Below are positions 45,582-54,491 of a stretch of 64,000 bases of DNA, piece by piece. The stretch spans positions 4,562,121-4,626,120 of the forward strand of contig NZ_JH980292.1 of the NCBI RefSeq assembly GCF_000314005.1. The letters are read 5' to 3'. This stretch comes from Spirulina subsalsa PCC 9445 (lineage in GTDB: Bacteria > Cyanobacteriota > Cyanobacteriia > Cyanobacteriales > Spirulinaceae). Within the stretch, counting starts at the first letter, position 1; every line of letters starts with the position of its first letter. Made by a program: the position numbers and the translations under genes. A model generated the notes under the pieces. That model saw only the letters and a program-made list of their open reading frames with translations. It did not search any database and was not told the DNA's origin.

Positions 45582-46895
45582 TTACAAGGTAAATTCTGCA
45601 AATTCATCAGCGTGATGATTCATTTCCACAGCCTCTAATTTAAATTCTGGACTGTGGATAAAGTCCCTAAAGTCTACTTGAGAATTTTGTTGCAAGATAT
45701 TTAATAAACTCATAAAATCTCGCACTAACTCACGAGGGGTAAAGAGTTTATCTGCTCCCAAGCGATTGGTTACTTCTTGCTTAAAATCTTCAATTTCGGC
45801 TAATCCTAACGGGCTTTGATATTTAAAATGCTGGGCATGAACTTCAATCAAGCGTTGCAAGAGTTGGGAGAGTTGTTCAGAGGTTAGGGGTTCTAATTCA
45901 ATCACCGGGCCAGAATAGTCTTGTAATCCGTCTTGGTGAAAGCGACTTTTGGCTAAACGGGTTCGCCAAGCTTCATCACTAAATAATCCCCGCCGTTTAT
46001 CTTCTACCAGTTGAGGAGTTCCGCCAATAATTACGCCTAAATACTCGGCTTTCCCCTGCATGGTGTCGTTAAACATGGCTAGGAGTCGATCATAGTTACT
46101 TTGTCTGGAACGACTATGAGAGATTTTATACAGATGGATGGCTTCATCTAATAGCACAATTAAGCCTTTATAGCCAATATCTGAGGCAAATTTAGCCCAA
46201 AGTTTTAGGTAATCATACCAAGTTTCATCGTCAATAATCACTCGCACATCTAGGGCGGTTCTGGCTTCGGTTTTGCTGCTAAATTCTCCCCGTAACCACC
46301 TTAAAGCGTTGTCTTGTTTGTCTTGATTGTCTTCCCGATAACCCCGCCAGTAGGCAATAATAACATTGGCAAAATCAAAGCCATGGACTAAGCCCTCAAG
46401 GTGATCTACCACTTCCCGGATTTTTAGTTCTACTTGATCATCAAATCCTTCCTCTCCGGGGCGTTTTCCGGTGGTTTGGGCGACTTGGGAGAGGATGCCA
46501 CTGGTCCATTTTTCGAGGATGAGGGAAATCGCGCCCCCTTTGGGAGAGGTGCGGGTGGCGATGTTTTTCATTAATTCCCGATAGGTGGCTACGGCTTGAT
46601 TTTTACTGCCTGCTAAACGTAATTCTGGGGAAAGATCGGCATCGGCTACGACGAATCCCTGTTCCATGGCAAGGTTGCGGATTAGTTGTAGCATAAAGCT
46701 TTTCCCGGCTCCGTAGCGCCCGACGACGAAGCGAAAACCTGCCCCCCCTTCACTGATGTTTTCTAAGTCTTGGGCGATCGCACTAATTTCCAATTCTCGA
46801 CCGACGGCAATATGTTCCAACCCAATCCGAGGGACAACTCCGGCCGCTAAAGCATTGATTAAGGCTGTAGATACTCGTTTAGGTATTTTCTGCAT
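45582..46895 (-). CDS. DUF2791/BrxD-type P-loop ATPase
   Basis: This 437-residue ATPase has Walker A GRYGAGKS at 59-66 in FRFVVGRYGAGKSFMLQLIR and Walker B with LIVLLDEAIHLYK (Asp250, Glu251). The family-specific segments VADADLSPELRL, AYWRGYREDNQ and GVIIGGTPQLVEDKRRGLFS identify the DUF2791 group, which includes BrxD of some BREX-type systems and ATPases found with TerB-domain proteins and helicases. It is the downstream partner of the TerB-C gene, whose stop overlaps its start by 17 bases. The helicase usually seen in such loci is absent. A role in DNA-directed defence is inferred from the family only. Confidence 0.82.
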   Translation of the reverse strand: MQKIPKRVSTALINALAAGVVPRIGLEHIAVGRELEISAIAQDLENISEGGAGFRFVVGRYGAGKSFMLQLIRNLAMEQGFVVADADLSPELRLAGSKNQAVATYRELMKNIATRTSPKGGAISLILEKWTSGILSQVAQTTGKRPGEEGFDDQVELKIREVVDHLEGLVHGFDFANVIIAYWRGYREDNQDKQDNALRWLRGEFSSKTEARTALDVRVIIDDETWYDYLKLWAKFASDIGYKGLIVLLDEAIHLYKISHSRSRQSNYDRLLAMFNDTMQGKAEYLGVIIGGTPQLVEDKRRGLFSDEAWRTRLAKSRFHQDGLQDYSGPVIELEPLTSEQLSQLLQRLIEVHAQHFKYQSPLGLAEIEDFKQEVTNRLGADKLFTPRELVRDFMSLLNILQQNSQVDFRDFIHSPEFKLEAVEMNHHADEFAEFTL

Positions 46896-48405
46896 GGGTT
46901 GAATGGATCAGGGTCAATAGGTCTTGAAATTGCAGGCTGAGGGGTTGGCTAAACAGGGAATGATATTCCTCGTCAATGGTCGGAAGAATGGCTAAGTTTT
47001 GCCGGATTAAGAAGGTGTCACCAATGGTATTTAAGGCTTTTTCGTTCAGGGCATCAATTAACACTTCGGGCATGGTTGTCACCTCATCCGCTAGTTGTTT
47101 TAGCCGCTCTTCATCTTGGTCTAAAATGGCTTTTAAGGTTTGCTTTTCTGAACCGCATAAATTGTGTAAAAAGTCAAGCCATTCTTCAGGAAAAGGGGCG
47201 GGTTTGCTGGGGGTGGAAGGGGTTCGGATGGGGGTTGTCAGTTGGTCTTCTAAGGTGGCTAGTTCTGCGCTCAAGTTCTGCTTTTCTTGGGCTAATTGAT
47301 TCAGTTCTGTTGTCAAGGTAGATTGATTTTGTCTTAACTGATTCAGTTCTGCGCTTAGGCTTTGCTTTTCTTGGGCTAACTGATTCAGTTCTACTGTCAA
47401 GGTGGATTGATTTTGTCTTAACTGATTCAGTTCTAAGCTTAAACGGTGCTTATCTTCTGCTAATTGATGCAGTTCAGCCGTTAGGCTCGATTGATTTTCT
47501 TCAAGTTTGACCCCCTCTGCCTGTAAACGTTCCCATTTTAACATTTTAGGCTCAAGGTTTTGCCAGAGTTCCTGTTTTTCGAGTAAAATTTTCTCTAGAT
47601 TCTCAATTTCTAACTCTAGTCCTTCTCGCCGAGCTTCTTTGTAAAAAATTTGCTCATCATTATATTCCCGTTGCAGTTCTAATTCTGCTAGGGATTGACT
47701 TAATTTTTCCTGAAAGTTTTGCAGGTCTTTTAGTTCGTCTTTTAGGGTTTGTAGTTCCTGACTCAGTTTATATTTTTGCCGACTGAGTTGGGTTAACTCA
47801 GGAATCAGTTGCTCCCGCTTAGTTTGTTGGGCTAAAATTTGCCCTTGTAACTGATCATATTCACTTTGTAGCTGTTCTAAACGGTCTTCGCTTTTCTGGA
47901 CTAACACCCCATGAGCGACTCCTCCCCGTTTAAATTCTACCGGATGATCCGGTGCGGCTTGCAGTTGGGGGGACTGCCACGGATTTGTTCCCAGCAAGGT
48001 CTTTTGCTGTTGAGTGGGAAGGGATTGATACAACTCCTTGCGGTATTGATGCAGTTCAGCCACGCGCATTAGAATCTGTTCTCGTTCGCTGTATAAGGCA
48101 TCGAGATTAGATTCTAGGGTTTGTCGTTGGTGGAGTGCGATCGCAATTTCTTCCTGACAATTGTCCCGTTGTTGCAGTAGCAACTGGATTTGATGGTGCA
48201 AACCTTGTTTCAATTGCTTGTCCTGCTGTACCCGTTTCCGATAAAGTGCGATCGCACAGCCATAACTTGCAGGCAGCGCCGCAATCCCCGTTAACACCCC
48301 CTGCTTAAACTCCCGACTCAGCAAGAGTCCTAGTCCAAAGCTAAGAGAAAAAGCAATGGACCCCAAAATCACCTGATTGACCAGCTTCTTGTTTCTAGAT
48401 GGCAT
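46879..48405 (-). CDS. Membrane-anchored coiled-coil protein with TerB-C-like domain
   Basis: A 508-residue protein with two N-terminal membrane helices (VILGSIAFSLSFGLGLLL and VLTGIAALPASYGCAIAL), about 340 residues of coiled coil rich in Gln, Leu and Glu, and a C-terminal domain at about 410-508 (LKQLADEVTTMPEVLIDALN and EKALNTIGDTFL) with the LAxxxxxMPExLIDxxNExAxxxIGD pattern of TerB-C. The coiled coil contains an internal 28-residue repeat encoded by an 84-bp tandem repeat at 47261-47500. I chose ATG 48405; GTG 48441 is possible. TerB-C proteins are found with DUF2791 ATPases, which here overlaps its end. The layout suggests an ATPase tethered to the membrane by a long stalk. Confidence 0.7.
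   Translation of the reverse strand: MPSRNKKLVNQVILGSIAFSLSFGLGLLLSREFKQGVLTGIAALPASYGCAIALYRKRVQQDKQLKQGLHHQIQLLLQQRDNCQEEIAIALHQRQTLESNLDALYSEREQILMRVAELHQYRKELYQSLPTQQQKTLLGTNPWQSPQLQAAPDHPVEFKRGGVAHGVLVQKSEDRLEQLQSEYDQLQGQILAQQTKREQLIPELTQLSRQKYKLSQELQTLKDELKDLQNFQEKLSQSLAELELQREYNDEQIFYKEARREGLELEIENLEKILLEKQELWQNLEPKMLKWERLQAEGVKLEENQSSLTAELHQLAEDKHRLSLELNQLRQNQSTLTVELNQLAQEKQSLSAELNQLRQNQSTLTTELNQLAQEKQNLSAELATLEDQLTTPIRTPSTPSKPAPFPEEWLDFLHNLCGSEKQTLKAILDQDEERLKQLADEVTTMPEVLIDALNEKALNTIGDTFLIRQNLAILPTIDEEYHSLFSQPLSLQFQDLLTLIHSTHAENT
47261..47500. repeat. 84-bp tandem repeat inside the TerB-C gene
   Basis: AGTTCTGCGC starts at 47261 and 47345 and a diverged copy at 47429, giving about 2.8 units of 84 bases. 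Each encodes 28 residues (four heptads) of coiled coil, so copy-number change would keep the frame and alter stalk length. Confidence 0.85.
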
Positions 48406-48477
48406 TGTACTGGAATTCCAGAAAACGGAAAAATTCCCCACGAAAGGTTCACTTGTTCATTGTGCCACTACACCAGC

Positions 48478-48508
48478 CCAACTCTCAGACTTATTCAGCA
48501 AGCCCTAT
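48478..48508. repeat. Short repeat at the cyclase gene end (CAGCAAGCCCTA type)
   Basis: ACTCTCAGACTTATTCAGCA then AGCCCTA, similar to 22009-22040 and again touching a minus-strand stop codon. TAGGGTCTGCTGAATA at 45427 is a looser relative. Possible IS-end relics. Confidence 0.4.
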
Positions 48509-51081
48509 TTAGTCGTCATAATGTGAATCCCATCCCAACTCTCTGGGGGGGGTGTTTTTAAATATAACTGACAACGCTGAACATGAATCTCCGTCGGATG
48601 ATCTTGAGGTCGTAAACGGGCCGCTTCCGTAAATAACCCTAACGCCCTTTGAAAATCCCGTGCTAAATAAGCTTCCCGTCCCTGATGATAAATCTCTAAA
48701 AAATGCTCCGTTTGCGGGTCAAGATAAGCAGGTTTTAAGCCAATTAACTCATAAATTCGCACCGCCTTACTTTTCCCCTTAACCCGCGTTTTATCCAACT
48801 CTCGCGTTAATAAACGCGCCGCCCCACCACATAAATTATAAGTATACTCACTAATAATAATATCACAAGCATATTCTTTCGTTAAACTCTCCAAACGAGA
48901 ACTTAAATTAACTGCATCCCCAATTACCGTATAATCCATCCGCTTGTTAGAACCAATATTCCCCGAAACCACCTCCCCCGAACTAATCCCAATGCCAAAA
49001 CGAATCTGAGGTTGATTTTCAAACACACATTTTTGATTAAATTCTACCAAACGACGACGCATATCTAACGCCGATTGTACCGCTAACCAAGCGTGATTTT
49101 CTGGCAAGGGTAACGGTGCGCCAAAAACCGCCATCAAAGCATCCCCAATAAACTTATCTAACGTCCCTTGATGATTAAAAACCGCCTCTACCATCGTTTC
49201 AAAATACTGATTTAATAAAGCCACCACCTCCGTAGCTTCCACATTTTCCGTCATAGTAGTATAGCCACGAATATCAGAAAACAAAATCGACACATCCTTT
49301 CGTTCCCCCACCATCATAGACTGTTCCCCCAGAGCAATAACTTGTTCTGCTACACTAGGAGTCATATAACGGTACAGCGTCGATTTAATCCGTTTTTCGT
49401 TACTAATATCCTCTAAAACGACCAATCCCCCCTGAACTTCTCCCTCCGCATTGGTTAAAGGATTAACCGTTAAATTCACACTGCGTTCAATCGGGACAAT
49501 CTCATCTTGCTCCTCATATAATAACTCTTCTCTCGGACAGGGTGTTTCATTCCAAGGAATATAAACCTTGGGATTTTCAGAACTCGGAATCGCCAAAACA
49601 CAAGGTAAAACCGATACATCCCCCGGCTTTTTATGAGCAATCCCCACTTTAAGAGTTTGCTCCGGCACATAATGCCTTGCACCCGTCGCTAAACTATCCT
49701 GCAAGCGAAAATGAATATTATCCACAGGTAACACATCCCAAACATGGCGACCCAATAATTTATACTCCCATAACTGCCGAATTTTGGCATCACGAATTTG
49801 TTCCTCTGGACAGCCTAATAACTCTAAAGCCGCATCATTAATTGTAAAAATACGACCCATAAAATCCGTCGAAATTACCGCATCCGATAAACTCTCTAAA
49901 ATATCCTTTTGATATTGCTTTTCTGTTAAAACCGTTTCAAATAACTTGGCATTCTCTAAAGCAATTCCCGCCTGAATATTGAACGCCTGCATAAACTCTT
50001 CATCAGAACTACTAAAACTTCCCCCATTCTCCTTATTAATTAACTGAGTCACCGCAATTAATTCCCCACTGGAATTAAACACAGGCATACATAAAATACT
50101 TTGAGTCCGATACCCCGTTCTTTTATCCGTTGAAGGGTCAAAGCGACTATCTTTATAAGCATCGGCAATATTAACCGTTTTCCCCGTTGTTGCCACATAG
50201 CCCGCAATACCACGATTCGCGGGGAGACGAATCTCCATCATCGTTTTCCCATCCGCCTTGGCAATTTTACTCCATAACTCCCCCTTTTCTCGGCTTAACA
50301 TAAACAGCGTACTACGATCCGCTTTCATTAAGCGCCGCGCTTGTTCCATCACCGATTTTAAAGTGGCTTCTAAGTCTAAACTTTGCCCCAAACTTGAGGT
50401 TGCCCGCAATAAAGCCGCCGCCCCCCGTTGATTGCGAGCGGCCATATAAAAAGATTGACAAGTTTCTAAAATAATGCCAATGGATGAGGCAAAATCTCGA
50501 AATCTTTCCTCATCTTCTCCATCAAAAGGCACCCCTCCCGATTTATTTAATAACTCCACCACAGCAACCACTTGTTGAGTGCTGCTTAAAATCGGCATAC
50601 ATAGCACATTTTGAATGGGATAATTGGGGATACCATCAATATCTACATTAAACAGAGGATGATCTTTAGTCTCTTGAATATTCAATAATTCTCCCGTCGC
50701 GGCTACATAGCCTGCAATTCCCACATTCAAAGGTAAGCGAATATCTTTCGCTTCACTGTCCCCTTGTTGATTAATTTTGCCCCAAAGTTGTCCTTTCGTA
50801 CTATCTAAGAGAAAAATAATCGTCCGATCCGCCTGTAAAATTTGCCCAATTTTCAGCGTAAAGGCATCCATAACTTGCTCTAGCATGGTTTCTAGAGCTT
50901 CGTTATTAATCATGTCAATGGCACGCAAAAATTGCTGAAATTCCGCCGTAATAAAATCTAATAAACAGATAAATTCAGCAATGGAAAGATTCTTGACGCG
51001 ATCGGTCAAGACGGTAGTGCGATTTAATTGAGTAAACTGGGTGAGAGAAGCTAAAATGCTCCCAGTATTCGATAGGGGCAT
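48505..51081 (-). CDS. Class III adenylate cyclase with GAF and PAS domains
   Basis: An 858-residue signalling enzyme making cAMP. Two GAF domains (about 45-210 and 225-385, each with GIAGYVA(A/T)TG and SILCMPVF-like cores) are followed by a PAS domain (390-530) and a catalytic domain (about 595-780). The metal ligands are in ILFSDIRGYTTMTE, and DKFIGDALMAVFG and MDYTVIGDAVNLSSRLE carry the Lys and Thr at positions that specify adenine in the Anabaena CyaB1 group. A TPR-like tail (YHQGREAYLARDFQRALGLF) ends the protein. GAF domains of this type bind cyclic nucleotides and may give positive feedback. It is upstream of the TerB-C gene on the same strand, with a 100-base gap. Confidence 0.92.
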   Translation of the reverse strand: MPLSNTGSILASLTQFTQLNRTTVLTDRVKNLSIAEFICLLDFITAEFQQFLRAIDMINNEALETMLEQVMDAFTLKIGQILQADRTIIFLLDSTKGQLWGKINQQGDSEAKDIRLPLNVGIAGYVAATGELLNIQETKDHPLFNVDIDGIPNYPIQNVLCMPILSSTQQVVAVVELLNKSGGVPFDGEDEERFRDFASSIGIILETCQSFYMAARNQRGAAALLRATSSLGQSLDLEATLKSVMEQARRLMKADRSTLFMLSREKGELWSKIAKADGKTMMEIRLPANRGIAGYVATTGKTVNIADAYKDSRFDPSTDKRTGYRTQSILCMPVFNSSGELIAVTQLINKENGGSFSSSDEEFMQAFNIQAGIALENAKLFETVLTEKQYQKDILESLSDAVISTDFMGRIFTINDAALELLGCPEEQIRDAKIRQLWEYKLLGRHVWDVLPVDNIHFRLQDSLATGARHYVPEQTLKVGIAHKKPGDVSVLPCVLAIPSSENPKVYIPWNETPCPREELLYEEQDEIVPIERSVNLTVNPLTNAEGEVQGGLVVLEDISNEKRIKSTLYRYMTPSVAEQVIALGEQSMMVGERKDVSILFSDIRGYTTMTENVEATEVVALLNQYFETMVEAVFNHQGTLDKFIGDALMAVFGAPLPLPENHAWLAVQSALDMRRRLVEFNQKCVFENQPQIRFGIGISSGEVVSGNIGSNKRMDYTVIGDAVNLSSRLESLTKEYACDIIISEYTYNLCGGAARLLTRELDKTRVKGKSKAVRIYELIGLKPAYLDPQTEHFLEIYHQGREAYLARDFQRALGLFTEAARLRPQDHPTEIHVQRCQLYLKTPPPESWDGIHIMTTK

Positions 51082-51312
51082 AGAATCAGCGTGTAAAACA
51101 AACGCAGGGATCGGCGTTTAAGTGGGCTATAACATCAGATTCGGATGGCTTTACCGAGGCAATCCCTCAAGAAAGCAACAAGGCTCAATTTTAACGGGGG
51201 GATATCCCCGCCCAACAGCAGTAGATGCAGGTCTGACTTATAGCGTAGCAGGATTAGAGAGGATCGGTTGTGATTCTAGTTACTGGTTTTACGGGGTGTT
51301 CCCCTCCCCTTC

Positions 51313-52689
51313 TCAAGAAACTGTCTTGTTGCCACCAGTCGGGAGCAAAAACTCCGTATCTGCCCGAAAACCTGCTTGATTTAAGGCCATTTTAGCCGCA
51401 TTTTCATCCTGTACCCAAAACTCCCGCCCGAAACGGATTAAGCGCCGTTGAGAGCCTTTTCCGAGGGAGGCAATCACCGGAATTTTGGCTTTTTCCTTAT
51501 CCCCGGAATGTTCGGTTAGAATTCCTTGGAGATTTTTTAGTTCTTTTGTATTGATTCCTTGCTCAGTTGTCAAATCTACGCGCACCATCTGCACCCTATC
51601 CACCCATTCCATATCCTCTACCACCAGTTGCATTTTGTCCTGTTTTGGCTGGGGTTTTCCCCAAAGAATCAAACGTGCATCGGGTTGTAGATAGTCTTTC
51701 AAGCGCTCAAATACACTGGAAAACACCACCCCTTCGGCGATACCGCTTAAATCTTCGAGTTGGAGAAAGGACATCGGATCGCCAGTTTTCGTGATGATCG
51801 TCTTAACGCTGTTGAGCATGGCGATCGCACTTAACTTTGTTCGTCTGCCATAACTCCCCAAGTCTGCCAAATTCACCGGAGCCAAAATCTGACGCGCTAC
51901 TTTCAGCGAATCTAAAGGATGTTCCGACACATAAAACCCTAATAACTCCTTCTCCTGATTCAGTTTTTCTGGCGCTGAAAAATCCACCACATTGGGCAAA
52001 TTTGGCGCAGAATCAAACTTAATTTCTTCCCGATCCCCCTCATTTTCATTTTGGCGAGTTACCCCCCACTCAAAAATATTCATCTGTCCACTATCCCGTT
52101 CTTTAGCCCGATTTTGCGCCCAAGCAATCACCGCATCTAAATACTGTAATAATTGATTGCGATTGTCATTAATCTTGTCAAATGCCCCGCATTTTATCAG
52201 GGTTTCTAACGTCCGACGATTCACCACCCTTAAATCTACTCGCGCACAAAAATCCGCCATAGATTTAAAACGTCCCCCGGCTTCCTCCCGTGCCTTGAGA
52301 ATCACATCAATAGCATTCTCTCCTAAATTCTTCACCGCCGACAAGCCAAATAAAATATTTTGACCATCCGGTGTAAAATCAAACAGAGAACGGTTAATAT
52401 CCGGCGGTTCAACCCGAATTCCCATCTTTTGGCAGGTGTCAATATAGTTCTTGACCTTATCGGTGTTACTACTATTCCCCGTCAACAATGCCGTCATATA
52501 CTCAACGGGATAATTCGCCTTTAAATAAGCCGTCTGATAGGTGACATAAGCATAGGCCGTTGAATGAGACTTATTGAAACAATTAGACGCAACTAACCCA
52601 TTCTCTAACAAAAAATTATGATCTTGAATCACCCCAATATCATAAACAGGTCGCACCCCTAAAGACGTTCTCTTAATAATTTTTACCAT
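51313..52689 (-). CDS. dnaE: DNA polymerase III alpha subunit, C-terminal half with split intein C-part
   Basis: This is dnaE-C of the cyanobacterial split alpha subunit. Residues 1-36 are the Int-C fragment ([20 protein letters not shown], then [15 protein letters not shown]), ending in the cyclising Asn36. The C-extein begins [21 protein letters not shown], split here, with the nucleophile Cys37. After translation it joins dnaE-N, encoded elsewhere, by protein trans-splicing. The extein contains the helix-hairpin-helix and OB-fold portions of DnaE ([38 protein letters not shown]). AAGGAG lies 12 bases before the ATG, inside the end of the upstream gene, six bases away. dnaE-N is not in the window. 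Confidence 0.97.
   Translation of the reverse strand: MVKIIKRTSLGVRPVYDIGVIQDHNFLLENGLVASNCFNKSHSTAYAYVTYQTAYLKANYPVEYMTALLTGNSSNTDKVKNYIDTCQKMGIRVEPPDINRSLFDFTPDGQNILFGLSAVKNLGENAIDVILKAREEAGGRFKSMADFCARVDLRVVNRRTLETLIKCGAFDKINDNRNQLLQYLDAVIAWAQNRAKERDSGQMNIFEWGVTRQNENEGDREEIKFDSAPNLPNVVDFSAPEKLNQEKELLGFYVSEHPLDSLKVARQILAPVNLADLGSYGRRTKLSAIAMLNSVKTIITKTGDPMSFLQLEDLSGIAEGVVFSSVFERLKDYLQPDARLILWGKPQPKQDKMQLVVEDMEWVDRVQMVRVDLTTEQGINTKELKNLQGILTEHSGDKEKAKIPVIASLGKGSQRRLIRFGREFWVQDENAAKMALNQAGFRADTEFLLPTGGNKTVS
52582..52689 (-). other. DnaE split intein, Int-C fragment
   Basis: The 36 codons carry intein blocks F and [18 protein letters not shown] and LVASN before Cys. As usual in cyanobacterial DnaE inteins, Ser replaces the penultimate His of most inteins. 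It has no endonuclease domain. Confidence 0.96.
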
Positions 52690-52695
52690 AACACT

Positions 52696-54036
52696 CTAGT
52701 TATCTCCTTCTAATCTTCTGCGCCATTCTTCATCAATTTTGTCCACTTGCTGCAAATTTTGGTCTAATAAATCCGTTTCTGTTGTATAGGCTAAATCTTT
52801 ATTTTCCAGAATATTTTGCTTGGCAAACTGTTTAGCATAAGCCAGTTTCTGCTGGATTTGTTGACTGGCATTTTTTAACTGCTTGAAATATTTTGCCCGT
52901 TCATTATTGCGTTGGTTAATAACTTGATTTTTGCCCTTAATCCAAAAATACCGCACTACAGGAATTAACAAAAACAATGCCCCATACCCCAACAACAACC
53001 AAGAAATGGAGTTCATCCAAGCTAAAAAGCCAATTTCAGCCACCAAGGCCGGATTTTCAGTCAGCAAGAACATTAGGAATAAACCGCCCACAATATTAAC
53101 ACACCCTAACCCACCCGCTAAAGTTAGTTGTTCCTGAGTAGCACTACTAAAACGCCAAGGCTTTTCCTGTAAATACTTTTCGGGTTTAGGAAGAGTAGCT
53201 TGTTTTGCCGTAACTTGTAATTCAGGAAAATAATAAATTAACTCCCCTTGTTCTGACACTTCAGGATAGCCATTAAAATGGGCTAAAACGGGCAACATAT
53301 AACTTTCATCTTCCAATGCAGCGCGGTCTAATTTTTCAAAATAAGGCGTAACTTGTTCGGCAATCACTGCGCCATTATTTTGTTTAATTACGGCTCCTAT
53401 TTCTTGCCAGCGCCGCTCTTCTAGATCATAGTTGGGATCCCCTTCTCCAAACAAGAAAGAGAAAACTGACTCTAAAAAACCCATTTGCTCCTCTTGACTA
53501 GACCTTGCTACTTGTCGCTGTCTATATCTTTTTTGCTGACAAGTGCTATAGTTAGCCCGAGGATTCATGAGCCAGAATATATCTGAAACGTACCAAAATC
53601 GAGGAACAAAGATAAATCTTAATCCCCCATAGCTCGATGAGCGAGAATTTCTTGACCCCCCATTTTCTTTGCTGTTCAGAGCCACAAAGATAACAATAAT
53701 TGCTGCAACAATTAAAAGAATCGAAATAATTAAAAAAATTCCAAAAGAGATGCGAATAAGGTAGAATAAAAACTGCCAAACTCTATTTAAAGTCTCTTGC
53801 CATCGCATTTTCCAGTCCTTATTTCGCAAAACTGCCCTAAAATTTTTTGGAAAAATGTAGGCAATTTCGCCAGACTCTGAAACTTGTAAATTTGCTCCGG
53901 CATCTGATGCTAAAACTAATAAACCTTGTTGAGCTAAATTAATGTTTAATCCTGCTTTTGCCGCAACATCGCCGACTGTGACTCGATAGCCAAGTTGTTC
54001 GACGGTTTTCATTAAAGTCGTTGCATTAGGAGTCAT
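52696..54036 (-). CDS. Conserved cyanobacterial/chloroplast-type membrane protein
   Basis: A 446-residue protein. The N-terminus (TLMKTVEQLGYRVTVGDVAA, KAGLNINLAQQGLLVLASDA) looks like a winged-helix-like domain, followed by a membrane helix (ISFGIFLIISILLIVAAIIVIFVAL), a duplicated small globular domain (VIKQNNGAVIAEQVTPYF, ..LAHFNGYPEVSEQGELIYYFP) and two further membrane helices (about 300-365). The tail is a charged coiled coil. It resembles a family conserved in cyanobacteria and plants (Arabidopsis At5g03900 group), whose annotation as iron-sulphur-related is not verified. Its stop lies 6 bases before dnaE-C, implying co-transcription. Confidence 0.75.
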   Translation of the reverse strand: MTPNATTLMKTVEQLGYRVTVGDVAAKAGLNINLAQQGLLVLASDAGANLQVSESGEIAYIFPKNFRAVLRNKDWKMRWQETLNRVWQFLFYLIRISFGIFLIISILLIVAAIIVIFVALNSKENGGSRNSRSSSYGGLRFIFVPRFWYVSDIFWLMNPRANYSTCQQKRYRQRQVARSSQEEQMGFLESVFSFLFGEGDPNYDLEERRWQEIGAVIKQNNGAVIAEQVTPYFEKLDRAALEDESYMLPVLAHFNGYPEVSEQGELIYYFPELQVTAKQATLPKPEKYLQEKPWRFSSATQEQLTLAGGLGCVNIVGGLFLMFLLTENPALVAEIGFLAWMNSISWLLLGYGALFLLIPVVRYFWIKGKNQVINQRNNERAKYFKQLKNASQQIQQKLAYAKQFAKQNILENKDLAYTTETDLLDQNLQQVDKIDEEWRRRLEGDN

Positions 54037-54039
54037 CAC

Positions 54040-54491
54040 AAAATAGGGGAAATTACTTCCTAGAACGGGGGTCGGAACTGACCTATATTTCCCTTATAAC
54101 ATAAGTCGATGGGGAGATGGGGGGAATTCACGCTCAGGGAGTAGGATTACTTATTTTTCCCCACCATAGCATGATGGCTGACCCGTTAAGCCCCAATCTT
54201 GACAAGTTAAGGCTCAACGTTAGAAGTCAAGGTGTCGGGAGTGGGGAAAATGCGGTTGTGTCCAAAATTAGGGAACAGGGAACAGGACAGAGAGCTTAAC
54301 CTGTCAAGATCCGGTAAAACCTTAAATCATCATAAAGAAAAATTCTCTCACCAATAAATAATGAGATAATAGGCGGTTTACAAAAACCGCCATATCGTTG
54401 TATAATTCCATACGTGACATATAACTCTGTCTGTAACCATTATTCCTGACCGTCCTAGCAGTCTGTCTCTATTGTTTATCGCTTCTACATC
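54040..54491. other. Intergenic region with a MITE-like element upstream of the PAS kinase
   Basis: It contains the inverted-repeat element listed at 54196-54310 and a perfect hairpin GGCGGTTT-ACAA-AAACCGCC at 54372-54391. The remainder is AT-rich and probably includes the kinase promoter. No gene was seen. Confidence 0.5.
54196..54310. mobile_element. MITE-like element with 16-bp inverted ends
   Basis: ATCTTGACAAGTTAAG at 54196-54211 is complementary, with one mismatch, to CTTAACCTGTCAAGAT at 54295-54310. The interior, with GGGAAAATGCGGTTGT and TCCAA, is shared with the partial copy at 17206-17290. It has no coding capacity. Confidence 0.6.
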
